Positions 1 through 8,810 are shown, counted from the first letter of the stretch. The stretch is 64,000 nucleotides of DNA from Paenibacillus oralis (GCF_003863965.1 NZ_RRCN01000001.1:6321071-6385070), one strand, 5' to 3'. Notes: generated from the sequence alone by a model not told the origin. Translations and numbers: made by a program.

Positions 1-591
1 CGGCGGTGTCCTGCGCAGGCTCCGCCTCCGGTACCAGCGGTCCGCAACTATGGCGGCCGCGGTGGCAATCGCGGTGGCGAGCAAGGTGGAGCCGACAATT
101 TCGGCCGGATTCGCCGAATGGAAGTTGATCCGGATCGCGATCAGCGTCGTCGGAATCAGCGTGATGCTCGCGGTGTTCAGCGCGAGCAGCGTACACATCG
201 CCGGCGACGCCGTTTCCTTGTCGGGATTGAGCTGCTGCAGCTCCTGCATCGCCCGGATTCCCATCGGGGTGGCGGCGTTGCCGAGGCCCAGCAGGTTGGC
301 GCTCATGTTGGACAAAATATACCCCATGGCCGGATGGTTTTTCGGCACATCCGGAAACAGATAGGCGACCACCGGACCAAGCAGGCGCGAGATCGCCTTA
401 ACGAGGCCGGAATCCTCCGCCAGCCGCATGATGCCGAGCCAAAATACCAGCACGCTGATTAATCCAAAGCAGACGGTTACCCCCGTTGCCGCCCCGTCGA
501 AGGCGGCTTGCGTCACCATCCCGATGTCCCCTTTGGCCGCCGCAAACGCAAACCCGATCAAAATAAGCGCAAGCCATATTTTATTGACCAT
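1..591 (-). CDS. spmA: Spore maturation protein A (SpmA), 3' end cut by window
   Basis: Reading the minus strand from the ATG at 591 gives an open frame to the window edge (197 codons, no stop), beginning MVNKIWLALILIGFAFAAAK. It is very hydrophobic, with several membrane segments and the nucleoside-recognition (Gate) type motif NMSANLLGLGNAATPMG around residues 98-114. Family knowledge: SpmA (about 196 residues in B. subtilis) acts in the mother-cell side membrane with SpmB in spore core dehydration. So only the last few residues should be missing. It lies 50 bases downstream of dacB in the same direction, matching the dacB-spmA-spmB operon of Bacillus; spmB would be expected just outside the window. 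Confidence 0.9.
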   Translation of the reverse strand, partial: MVNKIWLALILIGFAFAAAKGDIGMVTQAAFDGAATGVTVCFGLISVLVFWLGIMRLAEDSGLVKAISRLLGPVVAYLFPDVPKNHPAMGYILSNMSANLLGLGNAATPMGIRAMQELQQLNPDKETASPAMCTLLALNTASITLIPTTLIAIRINFHSANPAEIVGSTLLATAIATAAAIVADRWYRRRSLRRTPP

Positions 592-641
592 ACGATTTCC
601 CCCTCCTCTGCCCATTTACCTTTCATACAGGAGCAGCCTTT

Positions 642-1808
642 TTATTCGGCCAGCAGCAAGGTTTGGACTACCTTTTTGAACGTCCCTCCCCAGGCTTCCG
701 GAAATTTTAAGGTATCGGCTGCTTGGTCCGTAGACGGCCTGCCCGTCGCTTGTTCATAAACAGGAACGGCGCCGATTTCTTTGCCGTCCAGCATCACGCT
801 GATTTTTCCCCGGTAACCAAAGGATGCGGTGGCCAGCGAACTGAGCTTCAGCCTTCTTTCGATTCTCCCTTTTTCCCCTTCGGCCAGCGGGTAACTGAAG
901 CCGGTTCCCGTAATCAATCCGCTTTTTACCGTTTGGCCCTCCTCGATGATTTTCGTCAGCGGAAAATGCGCAAACCCGTAATCGAGCAGCTTCTGGTGGT
1001 CGTTCCAATCATCTCCGTCGTTCAACGTAACAACCGCCAGCTGCTGACCGGCTCTTGTCGCCGAGCTGACAAGGCAGCGCCTGGCGATTTTCGTATACCC
1101 GGTTTTTACGCCATCCGCTCCTTCGTAGAAGCGGAGCATTTTGTTTTTGTTCAGCCATTTATAGTCCCAAGGATCGTTCGGATTCGGCGCCTTTTTGCTT
1201 GGCGTACGGACGATTTCCTTAAACTGCGGGTTTTTGAGCGCGTAGGCCGTCAGCTTGGCCAAATCGTTCGCCGAAGAATAGTGGCCTTTCGCATCCAAGC
1301 CGTGCGGATTTTGAAAATGCGAATGCGTCAGGCCCAGCAATTTCGCTTTTTCGTTCATCAGGTACACGAAGCCTTCCTCGGAACCGCCGACATGCTCGGC
1401 AATCGCCGTGGCGGCGTCATTGCCCGAGCGGAGCATCAAGCCGTACAGCATATTTTCCAGGCTCATCTCTTCGCCCAATCGCAAAAACAAAGACGACCCT
1501 TCTTTAGCATAGGCATTTCGCCCGACGGTAACGGTATCTTCCAGCTTCCCATGCTCAATCGCCACGATGGCGGTCATGATTTTGGTCAAACTTGCGATCG
1601 GCAGCTCCTTGTCCCCTTCATTGCTGTACAAAATCCGCCCCGAAGTCACGTCGATCAATGCCGCCGCCTGGGCGTGAATCTGCGGCTCGGTTTCGGCCGG
1701 GGCAGCCTGGACCGCCCCCGTTTGTAACAGAAGCGGCAAAATCAATATCCCCGCCACTTTTCCGTATAAGCTTCTCAGCACGCGGGATCGTGATAAATTC
1801 CTCATCAT
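642..1808 (-). CDS. dacB: D-alanyl-D-alanine carboxypeptidase, sporulation type (DacB)
   Basis: 388 residues. A signal peptide is visible (basic N-terminus, hydrophobic stretch at about 18-35, Ala-rich cleavage region). The three penicillin-binding motifs are present: SLTK (Ser73, Lys76), SGN (128-130) and KTG (235-237), followed by a beta-rich C-terminal domain (PBP5 family). The enzyme trims the terminal D-Ala from peptidoglycan stem peptides and, in the sporulation paralogue, controls cortex cross-linking. Assignment to DacB rather than the vegetative DacA rests on the downstream spmA. A GGAGGA site precedes the paired ATGs at 1808/1805. The next gene upstream, ytfJ, is separated by a terminator, so dacB probably has its own (sporulation) promoter in 1809-1880. 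Confidence 0.92.
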   Translation of the reverse strand: MMRNLSRSRVLRSLYGKVAGILILPLLLQTGAVQAAPAETEPQIHAQAAALIDVTSGRILYSNEGDKELPIASLTKIMTAIVAIEHGKLEDTVTVGRNAYAKEGSSLFLRLGEEMSLENMLYGLMLRSGNDAATAIAEHVGGSEEGFVYLMNEKAKLLGLTHSHFQNPHGLDAKGHYSSANDLAKLTAYALKNPQFKEIVRTPSKKAPNPNDPWDYKWLNKNKMLRFYEGADGVKTGYTKIARRCLVSSATRAGQQLAVVTLNDGDDWNDHQKLLDYGFAHFPLTKIIEEGQTVKSGLITGTGFSYPLAEGEKGRIERRLKLSSLATASFGYRGKISVMLDGKEIGAVPVYEQATGRPSTDQAADTLKFPEAWGGTFKKVVQTLLLAE

Positions 1809-1888
1809 AGATTCCTCCGGTATTATGTAGCGAGTTCTTGGTTAACTATATGCGGCGGAAAGAGGGAGTATGTCCAAGCTTCCCGCCA

Positions 1889-1920
1889 AAAAAAGACCCC
1901 TCCCGGATGTCCCGGAAAGG
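1889..1920 (-). terminator. Intrinsic terminator after ytfJ
   Basis: On the minus strand a stem of about nine pairs (CCTTTCCGG against CCGGGAGGG, with G-U pairs) and a GACAT loop is followed by a run of seven T. It lies 10 bases beyond the ytfJ stop and separates ytfJ from dacB. Confidence 0.75.
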
Positions 1921-1929
1921 ATCGGTCGA

Positions 1930-2433
1930 TCAGGCAAACGGATTAACGGCTGGGTTCACATTCGGCTCGTTCATACCGGTCTGTGCGGTCTGGGCTGCCT
2001 GGACGTTTTGGGCCATCATCATGCCCCCATTTGCAGTGCTGGTGCCCGGAAACATGGATTGGATTTTGTCGATAACCCCCGGAACAGCATCGATGATTCT
2101 TTCCACCAGATGGGTTTGGTTATCCAATGGAACGATATGAACGCCCGCTTTCCCGACGACGAGAAAGGCGATCGGATTAATCGAGACGCCGCCGCCGCTG
2201 CCCCCGCCGAACGGATGGAGATTGCCCCCTTCATGGGAAGACGCACCGTTCTTTTCGTCCACGTTAAAATCGCTGCCCCCGGCGGCAAATCCGAAACCGA
2301 CGCGGCTGATCGGCAAAATGACGCCGCCGTCCGCCGTTTGCACCGGCTCGCCTACGATCGTATTGACATCCACCATTTCCTTGATGTTTTCCATCGCCGT
2401 TTGCATTAACCCTTGGATAGGATGGTCAGCCAT
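1930..2433 (-). CDS. ytfJ: Sporulation protein YtfJ (GerW family)
   Basis: 167 residues from the ATG at 2433, chosen because a strong AAGGGAGGAG site lies just upstream; the same frame is open further upstream but without support. The sequence begins MADHPIQGLMQTAMENIKEM and has the family's glycine-rich core (GFGFAAGGSDF and FGGGSGGGVSINP), then a conserved hydrophobic block (FLVVGKAGVHIVPL). GerW/YtfJ proteins are made in the forespore and are needed in some Bacillus species for germination responses; the biochemical role is unknown. It overlaps the end of ytfI by 28 bases, so the two are co-transcribed and probably translationally coupled. The tail of this copy is Asn/Pro/Ala-rich. Confidence 0.88.
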   Translation of the reverse strand: MADHPIQGLMQTAMENIKEMVDVNTIVGEPVQTADGGVILPISRVGFGFAAGGSDFNVDEKNGASSHEGGNLHPFGGGSGGGVSINPIAFLVVGKAGVHIVPLDNQTHLVERIIDAVPGVIDKIQSMFPGTSTANGGMMMAQNVQAAQTAQTGMNEPNVNPAVNPFA

Positions 2434-3110
2434 TTTTTCACTCCTCCCTTCACTTTTAACACGCGAACTATAAGTACCAGTCCTGCATATATAGCATAAC
2501 CGCAGCGAATTTCCGCTATGCAGCTGAGTTCTGTGGAAAATAACGGCTTGCTGCCGAAGACGGGAACGACAAACAGCTTGGGCCTTTGTTGTAAAGTGAC
2601 ATACCGGGACAACCATCCGACCAGGGTCGCCTTGAGTCCCCACAGCGCTCCGGTAAGGGTTGCCGTATGAGCGGCATCGTCCAACGCGACGTTCGTGGAC
2701 CATTCCAATCCTTGAAAAGTCACCCGGCGCAGCGTTGCGCTCATCCATTTTTTTAAACCTTTCGTTGTCCTCATCAATCGCTCAAAATTGTCGATCCACG
2801 AATTCACCTTATCCTTGTCGACACTCTGCTTTTTGCTGGACGAATCGAGTATCATGTTTTCGCTTCGTTCCTGCTCGATCTCCAGCCCTTCCCGCCAATT
2901 CTTCAACAGGATGGAAGGCACCTGATAATGCATGGATATCAGCCCGTATAGCATCGTTATATCGAGCTTTATCGTATCGTCGCTGTTCACTTTCCGGATG
3001 AACAAACGCAGGCGGACTTTGGACATCAAAATCAAAAAAATGACGAGCAGCAGCAGGATCAGGATGCCTCCGAGCCAAATCCACACGGGAAAGCCCTCCA
3101 TACCTATCAA
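2406..3110 (-). CDS. ytfI: DUF2953 membrane protein (YtfI-like)
   Basis: 234 residues with one clear N-terminal membrane segment (residues about 8-30, WLGGILILLLLVIFLILM) followed by a soluble domain typical of DUF2953. A GGAG element eight bases before the TTG at 3110 supports that start; the ATG at 3101 is an alternative without a good site. It is paired with ytfJ exactly as in other endospore formers, overlapping it by 28 bases. The function is unknown; the link with YtfJ suggests a spore membrane role. The end of the frame contains a second hydrophobic stretch near residue 210. Confidence 0.8.
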   Translation of the reverse strand: MIGMEGFPVWIWLGGILILLLLVIFLILMSKVRLRLFIRKVNSDDTIKLDITMLYGLISMHYQVPSILLKNWREGLEIEQERSENMILDSSSKKQSVDKDKVNSWIDNFERLMRTTKGLKKWMSATLRRVTFQGLEWSTNVALDDAAHTATLTGALWGLKATLVGWLSRYVTLQQRPKLFVVPVFGSKPLFSTELSCIAEIRCGYAIYAGLVLIVRVLKVKGGVKKWLTILSKG

Positions 3111-3217
3111 ATAAAATTCTCCATCGTAGTATGCCTTTCCGGACAGGAAAAAATTCGCGAACTAAGAAAAACGCCTTACGGCGTCCTTTGGCTCTGACTT
3201 CTACATTTGAGCGATTG

Positions 3218-3336
3218 GAGGGATGGGTATGGGGTTCCACCCGCTGTTAGAGTCAGGTTCCTATGGAACTTACTTTAAGGTTAGAACCTGACTCTAAAGG
3301 CGGGCCGTAAACTTTCCACCCCATACCTATTCCCTC
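3218..3336. repeat. Long imperfect palindrome (about 119 bases)
   Basis: The outer arms are GAGGGATGGGTATGGGGT (3218-3235) and its near reverse complement at 3318-3336 (one indel). The inner arms are a perfect 14-base inverted repeat, TTAGAGTCAGGTTC (3247-3260) with its complement at 3284-3297. The element lies in a 570-base gene-free gap between scpB and ytfI. It could be a MITE/REP-like element or a structured RNA; there is no T-tract typical of a terminator. Confidence 0.6.
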
Positions 3337-3376
3337 TTCTGTTCTACTACGAGAACCCTTCCCCTTCTTTGACGAG

Positions 3377-3400
3377 CCGAAGCACCGAGTACTTCGGCTA
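3377..3400. other. Small hairpin in the scpB-ytfI gap
   Basis: GCCGAAG and CTTCGGC form a perfect stem around a nine-base loop. The sequence after it on the plus strand (TACTTTC) is only weakly terminator-like. No gene is seen in 3337-3635. Confidence 0.35.
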
Positions 3401-3423
3401 CTTTCTTATCTGTGGACGCTGCT

Positions 3424-3570
3424 CTAACGGACACCAGCGATGTTATTCGCCCATTTCCCGGATATTTCCCAGCCTAACGGACTCATATGACGCTATTTCG
3501 CTCTAAACGAGCTCAACCGGGCCAATTCGGGGAAAATAGAGTCGTCTGGGTCCGTTACATTTTGCAAACC
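3424..3570. repeat. CTAACGG-type intergenic repeat
   Basis: Two successive blocks begin CTAACGGAC and run on to a GATGTTATT or GACGCTATT sequence, followed by a degraded inverted copy ending in CCGTTA. The same vocabulary recurs at 58931-59125. This looks like a dispersed, non-coding repeat family; the function is unknown. Confidence 0.5.
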
Positions 3571-3635
3571 TCCATTTTTCCTCGGATAACGCTTCTGGTG
3601 TCCCTTAGCCCCAAGATTCCTCTTCCCCTTCTGTC

Positions 3636-3683
3636 AAAACAGGCCGTTTAAAAGGTGGCTGCACCTTTTAAACGGCCTGTTTT
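3636..3683 (-). terminator. Strong terminator after scpB
   Basis: A perfect 22-base inverted repeat (arms 3636-3657 and 3662-3683, GC-rich in the middle) with a four-base loop. It begins immediately after the scpB TGA and ends in TTTT on the minus strand. The near-symmetrical A/T ends could let it work in both directions. Confidence 0.85.
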
Positions 3684-4315
3684 CAAAAATTTTCCTTGGA
3701 GCCGGCGCCTTCTTCGCCGTCCACATCATCGAATGTAAGCTGCTGCTCCTCCAGCTTTTGAAACAACAGCTGCGTTTCTTCCTCCAATTGCTCCGGACTT
3801 TCGAAATCGGCCAAATCCGGCAGGTCGCCCAGGCTCGCCAGCCCGAAATAATCCAAAAACGCTTTGGTTGTCCCGTACAAAATCGGACGGCCGATCGCCT
3901 CCGCCCGGCCCACTTCTTCAATCAGGTCCTTATTCACCAAGGTATGGATCGCCCTTTCCGATTTCACGCCGCGGATCTCTTCGATTTCAATCCGTGTAAT
4001 CGGCTGCCGGTAGGCGATGATCGACAGCGCCTCCAGCGCCGCCTGGGACAAGGAAGAACGGGACGGGGAGTAGGCCAGACGCTCGAAATAAGGAACGTGC
4101 TCCGGCAGTGTCGCGAGCTGATAATTGCCCGCGATCTGCACGATCTGCAGCCCTCTTCCGGCTCGCTCGAACGACGACTTCATGTCCTCCAGCGCGTCGG
4201 CGACGAGCTCCTGCCGCTGCTCGGTTACCTCGGCCAGCTGTTTCAGGCTGAGGCCTTCTTCCCCGGCCAGAAACAGCAATCCCTCAATAATCGATTTCAA
4301 TTCCTGAAAATTCAT
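3683..4315 (-). CDS. scpB: Segregation and condensation protein B
   Basis: 210 residues from the ATG at 4315, preceded by GGAAGGAAAG. A longer in-frame start at 4357 lies deep inside scpA and lacks a better site. The protein has the ScpB double winged-helix layout (for example LKSIIEGLLFLAGEEGLS at the start and AALEALSIIAYRQPITR followed by EIRGV in the second domain) and an acidic C-terminus. ScpB dimers bind the ScpA linker and, with SMC, form the bacterial condensin that organises replicated origins. The gene overlaps scpA by 32 bases and is closed by a perfect hairpin. Confidence 0.95.
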   Translation of the reverse strand: MNFQELKSIIEGLLFLAGEEGLSLKQLAEVTEQRQELVADALEDMKSSFERAGRGLQIVQIAGNYQLATLPEHVPYFERLAYSPSRSSLSQAALEALSIIAYRQPITRIEIEEIRGVKSERAIHTLVNKDLIEEVGRAEAIGRPILYGTTKAFLDYFGLASLGDLPDLADFESPEQLEEETQLLFQKLEEQQLTFDDVDGEEGAGSKENF

Positions 4316-5081
4316 CGATCTTTCCTTCCCCTCTCCACTCCATGACAATATCATCAAACAATCTGTTTTGGTAACAAACGATCTGCTTCATCTTCATCAG
4401 CTCCAGCACCGCCAAAAAGGTCACGACGATCTCATGCCGGTACATCCCGTCATGCAGCAGCTTCGAAAACAGCAGCCTTCCGCCCTTCCCCAATTCCTGA
4501 AGGGCCGACACCACTTCCTTGATCCGGTCCTTGACCGATATTTCATCCCGGTGAATTCGCGCTACCGTATTGCGCTTGGCCGCCCGCCGCAGCGCTTTCT
4601 GGAACACGGCGATCAAATCGGCGGCGTGCAGTCCTTTGACCGGGTTCTCCACCACCTCGGGCATAAACGGGGTTAAATCCTCGGGCTCCTTGGAAAAGAT
4701 CAGGCTCCGCTCCCATTCGCGTTCGTGCAAGTGCCCGGCGACTTCTTTATATTTGCGGTATTCGATGAGCTTGCGGATCAGTTCTTCCCGCGGGTCCTCT
4801 TCATCCTCCATCAAATAAGCGAAATCATCGTCAAATTCGATTACGGGCGGCTTGGGCAGCAGCATCTTGCTTTTCATCGACAGCAGCGTCGCCGCCATCA
4901 CCAGGAACTCGCTCGTCAACTCAAGCTCAAGCTCCTGCATATCTTGTAAATATTCGAGGTACTGATCCGTAATTTCGCTGACGGAAATATCCTGAATGTC
5001 GATCTCCGCCTTATCGATCAAATGCAAAAGCAGATCCAGCGGTCCCTCGAAGGTCTCCAGCTTGTACAATACTGTCGTCAA
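4284..5081 (-). CDS. scpA: Segregation and condensation protein A
   Basis: 265 residues from the TTG at 5081, chosen because GGTGGAGG lies seven bases upstream; an ATG at 5105 is in frame but lies before that site. The N-terminus carries the kleisin signature (YKLETFEGPLDLLLHLI) that binds the SMC neck, and the C-terminal winged helix contains VTFLAVLELMK and related residues. As the kleisin of the SMC-ScpAB complex it bridges SMC heads. It is cotranscribed with scpB and separated from ribH by a terminator, so a promoter should lie in 5082-5130. Confidence 0.95.
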   Translation of the reverse strand: MTTVLYKLETFEGPLDLLLHLIDKAEIDIQDISVSEITDQYLEYLQDMQELELELTSEFLVMAATLLSMKSKMLLPKPPVIEFDDDFAYLMEDEEDPREELIRKLIEYRKYKEVAGHLHEREWERSLIFSKEPEDLTPFMPEVVENPVKGLHAADLIAVFQKALRRAAKRNTVARIHRDEISVKDRIKEVVSALQELGKGGRLLFSKLLHDGMYRHEIVVTFLAVLELMKMKQIVCYQNRLFDDIVMEWRGEGKIDEFSGIEIDY

Positions 5082-5135
5082 TGAACATCCTCCACCCGTA
5101 ACCATACATATGTAAATAAGTTTACCTTAAAAATG

Positions 5136-5171
5136 AAAAAAGTAGTACCCTAACGTCGATTAGAGTACTAC
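5136..5171 (-). terminator. Terminator of the rib operon
   Basis: A 12-pair stem (GTAGTAC plus a G-U-containing extension, loop TCGACG) is followed by TTTTTT on the minus strand, 12 bases after the ribH stop. Confidence 0.88.
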
Positions 5172-5183
5172 ATTAAATAAGCA

Positions 5184-5651
5184 CTATTTTAACTGTTTCG
5201 TCAAGTTCGCCATTTCGATCGCCGTTATCGCCGCGTCCCAACCTTTATTCCCGGCTTTGGTGCCGGCGCGTTCGATCGCCTGCTCGATATTTTCCGTTGT
5301 CAATACGCCGAAGATCGTCGGAACGCCGGTTTTCAATCCTACCGCCGCTACGCCTTTGGCGACTTCGTTGCAGACGTAATCGTAATGCGAGGTGGAGCCG
5401 CGGATAACGGTGCCCAGCGTGATGACCGCGTCGTATTTGCCGCTTTCCGCCAGTTTTTGCGCCGCAAACGGGATTTCAAACGCTCCCGGCACCCAGGCGA
5501 CGCTGACTTCCTCATCCTTGGCGCCGTGCCGCTTTAGCGCGTCCAGCGCGCCGGAAAGCAGCTTGCTCGTAATAAACTCGTTGAAACGCCCCACGACGAT
5601 TGCATATTTTAACCCTTCCGATATTAAATGCCCTTCAAATACGTTAGCCAT
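5184..5651 (-). CDS. ribH: 6,7-dimethyl-8-ribityllumazine synthase
   Basis: 155 residues, the usual length. Family motifs are visible: VVGRFNEFITSKLL at the N-terminus, PGAFEIPFAAQ in the middle, and the phosphate/catalytic region GTVIRGSTSHYDYV with the conserved His. The enzyme condenses 5-amino-6-ribitylaminouracil with dihydroxybutanone phosphate, the penultimate step of riboflavin synthesis, and assembles into icosahedral capsids. It is the last gene of ribD-ribE-ribBA-ribH, 33 bases after ribBA, under the FMN riboswitch upstream of ribD. Confidence 0.97.
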   Translation of the reverse strand: MANVFEGHLISEGLKYAIVVGRFNEFITSKLLSGALDALKRHGAKDEEVSVAWVPGAFEIPFAAQKLAESGKYDAVITLGTVIRGSTSHYDYVCNEVAKGVAAVGLKTGVPTIFGVLTTENIEQAIERAGTKAGNKGWDAAITAIEMANLTKQLK

Positions 5652-5684
5652 ATCAAATCATACCTTTCATCTTGGAATAAAATA

Positions 5685-6917
5685 TCATTGCGACTCGTCT
5701 TGCTCCAGATCGTCGAATTGCAGCAGGTGTCCAAGCTTCGCCTGTTTCGTATGCAGATACTTGGTGTTGTCGGCATTTTCCATCATTTGAATCGGCACCC
5801 GCTCGACCACTTCCAAGCCGTATCCTTCCAGGCCTTTGATTTTGCGCGGATTGTTGGTCAGCAGGCGGATTTTCCGCACACCCAAATCCTTCAGGATTTG
5901 CGCTCCGATCCCGTACTCGCGGAGATCCGGCGGAAAACCAAGCTTCAGATTGGCATCGACCGTATCGTAACCTTCCTCCTGCAGCTTATAGGCTTTCAGC
6001 TTGTTAATCAGCCCGATGCCGCGCCCTTCCTGGCGCATATACAGCAGCACGCCGCTTCCCGCTTCCTCGATCTGCCGCAGCGCCGCTTCAAACTGCGGGC
6101 CGCAGTCGCAGCGATGCGAATGGAACACATCGCCGGTCAGGCATTCGGAGTGAACGCGGACGAGGACCGGCTCGTCACTGTTGATTTCGCCCTTAACCAG
6201 CGCCATATGTTCTTTCGAGTCGACGTCGTTTGTATAAGCGACCGCACGGAACTCGCCGTAATCGGTAGGCATCCGCACCTCGACCTCGCGGTTGACCAGC
6301 TTTTCCTTTTCGTTGCGGTAATGAATCAAGTCTTTGATGCTGATCAGCTTCAGATCAAACGTTTTGGCAATCTCCGCCAGATCCGGAAGTCTGGCCATCG
6401 TCCCGTCTTCCTTAATCACCTCGCAAATAACCCCCGCCGGATACGAGCCGCACATCCGGGCCAAATCGACCGCGGCCTCCGTGTGGCCCGCGCGCCGGAG
6501 CACGCCGCCTTTTTTGGCGATCAGCGGGAACATATGGCCGGGCCGCCGGAAGTCCGAAGGCTTCGCGTTCGGGTCCATAATCCCTTCGACCGTAAGCGAG
6601 CGTTCGTAGGCGGAAATTCCCGTCGTCGTATCGGCATGGTCGATGGAAACCGTAAAAGCCGTCCCGTGATAATCGGTATTTTGCGCAACCATCGGCTTTA
6701 GATCGAGTTCTTCGGCCCGCTCCTGCGTGATCGGCAGGCAGACGAGTCCGCGCCCCTGCGTGATCATGAAATTGATCACTTCCGGCGTCGCTTTTTCCGC
6801 CAGGGCGACGAAATCCCCCTCATTCTCCCGGTCTTCATCATCCACGACGATGATGACTTTGCCCCGCATTAACTCGTAGATCGCATCTTCCACACGGTCC
6901 AAACGTATATCGCTCAT
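5685..6917 (-). CDS. ribBA: Bifunctional DHBP synthase / GTP cyclohydrolase II
   Basis: 410 residues. The N-terminal half (1-200) is 3,4-dihydroxy-2-butanone 4-phosphate synthase, with the acidic metal site DDEDRENEGD (26-35) and RRAGHTEAAVDL. The C-terminal half is GTP cyclohydrolase II, with zinc ligands Cys259, Cys270 and Cys272 in HSECLTGDVF..CDCG and the GTP-binding RQEGRGIGL. It makes both riboflavin precursors, from ribulose 5-phosphate and from GTP. GAGGGG precedes the ATG. It sits 28 bases after ribE in the four-gene operon. Confidence 0.97.
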   Translation of the reverse strand: MSDIRLDRVEDAIYELMRGKVIIVVDDEDRENEGDFVALAEKATPEVINFMITQGRGLVCLPITQERAEELDLKPMVAQNTDYHGTAFTVSIDHADTTTGISAYERSLTVEGIMDPNAKPSDFRRPGHMFPLIAKKGGVLRRAGHTEAAVDLARMCGSYPAGVICEVIKEDGTMARLPDLAEIAKTFDLKLISIKDLIHYRNEKEKLVNREVEVRMPTDYGEFRAVAYTNDVDSKEHMALVKGEINSDEPVLVRVHSECLTGDVFHSHRCDCGPQFEAALRQIEEAGSGVLLYMRQEGRGIGLINKLKAYKLQEEGYDTVDANLKLGFPPDLREYGIGAQILKDLGVRKIRLLTNNPRKIKGLEGYGLEVVERVPIQMMENADNTKYLHTKQAKLGHLLQFDDLEQDESQ

Positions 6918-6945
6918 GCTTTTTCCCCTCCTGTTTCAACAAACT

Positions 6946-7623
6946 TTAGGCAAAACCGTTGGCGGCCAAAAAAGGCAGGTCGATTCCGGACATACTGCCG
7001 GAACCATCATCCTCCGGTTCGCCGTGTTCCTTTCCGTATAACAGTAAATGCTCCACGTATTTCCCCAGCACGTCGCCTTCCAAATTCACGGTATCTCCCG
7101 GACGTTTAAACGCCAGCACTGTCTCCGCAAGGGTGTGCGGAATGATCGACACCTTGAATTTCCCGCCTCCGGCCTCCACAACCGTCAGGCTGATCCCGTC
7201 CACCGCAACCGATCCTTTGGGAATGATATATTTGAACAAGGACGATCGAAGCGGCACGATTTCGTATACGACCGCATTCTGGTCCCGGTTGGTGCCGACG
7301 ATTTTCCCGACGCCGTCGACATGCCCCTGAACGATGTGGCCGCCAAAACGGCCGTTTGCCGCCATCGCCCGTTCCAGATTGACCCGGCTGCCCGGCTTCA
7401 AATCTTTCAAATTCGTATTCCGGTACGTTTCCGGCATCACATCGACCGTAAAGGAGGAGGTGTCAAAAGCAGTGGCCGTGAGACAAACTCCGTTGACGGC
7501 GATGCTGTCTCCGATCTTGATATCTTCGGTGACCACCCGCGCGGAGATTTCCAGCAGCATCGCTTCTCCCTTCCGGCCGATCGATTTCATCGTCCCGATC
7601 TCCTCAATCAGTCCCGTGAACAT
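6946..7623 (-). CDS. ribE: Riboflavin synthase, alpha subunit
   Basis: 225 residues made of two lumazine-binding repeats (MFTGLIEEIG at the start of the first, GHIVQGHVDGVG at the start of the second), with VNGVCLTAT and the conserved YRNTNL. The enzyme dismutates two 6,7-dimethyl-8-ribityllumazines to riboflavin. AAGGAGGA lies before the ATG. The C-terminal tail after residue about 200 (EHGEPEDDGSGSMSG) is slightly longer than the core fold and looks disordered. Second gene of the rib operon. Confidence 0.96.
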   Translation of the reverse strand: MFTGLIEEIGTMKSIGRKGEAMLLEISARVVTEDIKIGDSIAVNGVCLTATAFDTSSFTVDVMPETYRNTNLKDLKPGSRVNLERAMAANGRFGGHIVQGHVDGVGKIVGTNRDQNAVVYEIVPLRSSLFKYIIPKGSVAVDGISLTVVEAGGGKFKVSIIPHTLAETVLAFKRPGDTVNLEGDVLGKYVEHLLLYGKEHGEPEDDGSGSMSGIDLPFLAANGFA

Positions 7624-7645
7624 CTCTTTTCCTCCTTTGGCTCAT

Positions 7646-8752
7646 TTACGTTTCGCTCCAAACCGGATAACCCCGGATACACACATTATCTCCGATTTGC
7701 GTCACTTCCATATCCCGCAAAGTAACGGCGTCCCGCATCAAATCGAAGCCGTCAAACCTGAAATTCGCCGCCGCCTCTTCGCCGCCGATCAGCTTGGGGG
7801 CAAAAAACAGAACGATTTCATCCACAAGCCGGTTTTGCAAAAGCGAACCGTTTAAGCGGCCGCCGCCCTCCACCAGGACGGACGAGATACCTTTCGCACC
7901 GAGCTGCTCGAGGGCAAGCTTGAGGTCCACCTGCGGCCCGCTTCCGCAGCGCATCACTTCTGCGCCTAAGCTTGTTAGCACTTCCGCTTTAGCCGGGTCG
8001 GCCAGCTCCGTCGTAAGCAGGATCGTCGGGGCCGCATGATCCTGCAGTACCTTGGCGGATTCGGGAATCCGCAGCGTGGAATCGACGATCAGCCGGACCG
8101 GTGACAGCCCCGGAACGGAAAGCCGGGTCGTGAGCTGCGGATCGTCGGCCAGGACGGTGGAAACGCCAACCATAATCGCCTGATGCCGATGCCGCATCGT
8201 ATGCACGATTTCCCGCGCCCCTTCATTGGAAATCCATTTGCTGTCCCCAGTACGGGAGGCGATTTTGCCGTCGAGCGTACTGGCCGTTTTAACCGTGACA
8301 TAGGGAAGCCCCGTCGTAATAAATTTGATAAACTTACGGTTGATCTTCAGGGCCCGTTCCCGGAGTACGCCTACCTTTACCTCGATCCCCTGGCTGCGGA
8401 GCATCGCGATGCCTCTTCCGGCAACCTGGGGATTCGGGTCCTCGCAAGCGATGACGACCCGCTTGACTCCCTCGGTGATCAGCCGCTCGGCGCAAGGCGG
8501 CGTCAAACCGTAATGGCTGCAGGGCTCCAGCGAAACGTAAACGCTACTGCCCTTGGCGTTCGCTCCGGCCATGTTTAGCGCATGAACTTCCGCATGCGGC
8601 GTGCCGCGCTCAAGATGCGTCCCCAGGCCGACGAGCGCGCCATCTTTGACGACCACCGCGCCGACCACCGGGTTGACGCCGGTTTGACCCTGAGCCCGCT
8701 CGGCCATGTCCAGGGCAAGCCCCATGTAGTATTCATCATCGATCACTTGCAT
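7646..8752 (-). CDS. ribD: Bifunctional riboflavin deaminase/reductase
   Basis: 368 residues. The N-terminal cytidine-deaminase-type domain has the zinc site HAE (53-55) and PC..(8)..C (Cys78, Cys87); the C-terminal reductase domain starts near residue 150 (VTVKTASTLDGKIA) and includes LVEGGGRLNGSLL. It deaminates and then reduces the pyrimidine intermediate made from GTP. First gene of the operon, with a strong GGGGAGGTG site. A leader of about 300 bases with an FMN riboswitch precedes it, so expression should fall when FMN is plentiful. Confidence 0.97.
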   Translation of the reverse strand: MQVIDDEYYMGLALDMAERAQGQTGVNPVVGAVVVKDGALVGLGTHLERGTPHAEVHALNMAGANAKGSSVYVSLEPCSHYGLTPPCAERLITEGVKRVVIACEDPNPQVAGRGIAMLRSQGIEVKVGVLRERALKINRKFIKFITTGLPYVTVKTASTLDGKIASRTGDSKWISNEGAREIVHTMRHRHQAIMVGVSTVLADDPQLTTRLSVPGLSPVRLIVDSTLRIPESAKVLQDHAAPTILLTTELADPAKAEVLTSLGAEVMRCGSGPQVDLKLALEQLGAKGISSVLVEGGGRLNGSLLQNRLVDEIVLFFAPKLIGGEEAAANFRFDGFDLMRDAVTLRDMEVTQIGDNVCIRGYPVWSET

Positions 8753-8810
8753 TGCCAGTCACCTCCCCCCTAAATCCAAGATCACACCAAAACCTCAAAC
8801 CAAACCAAAT

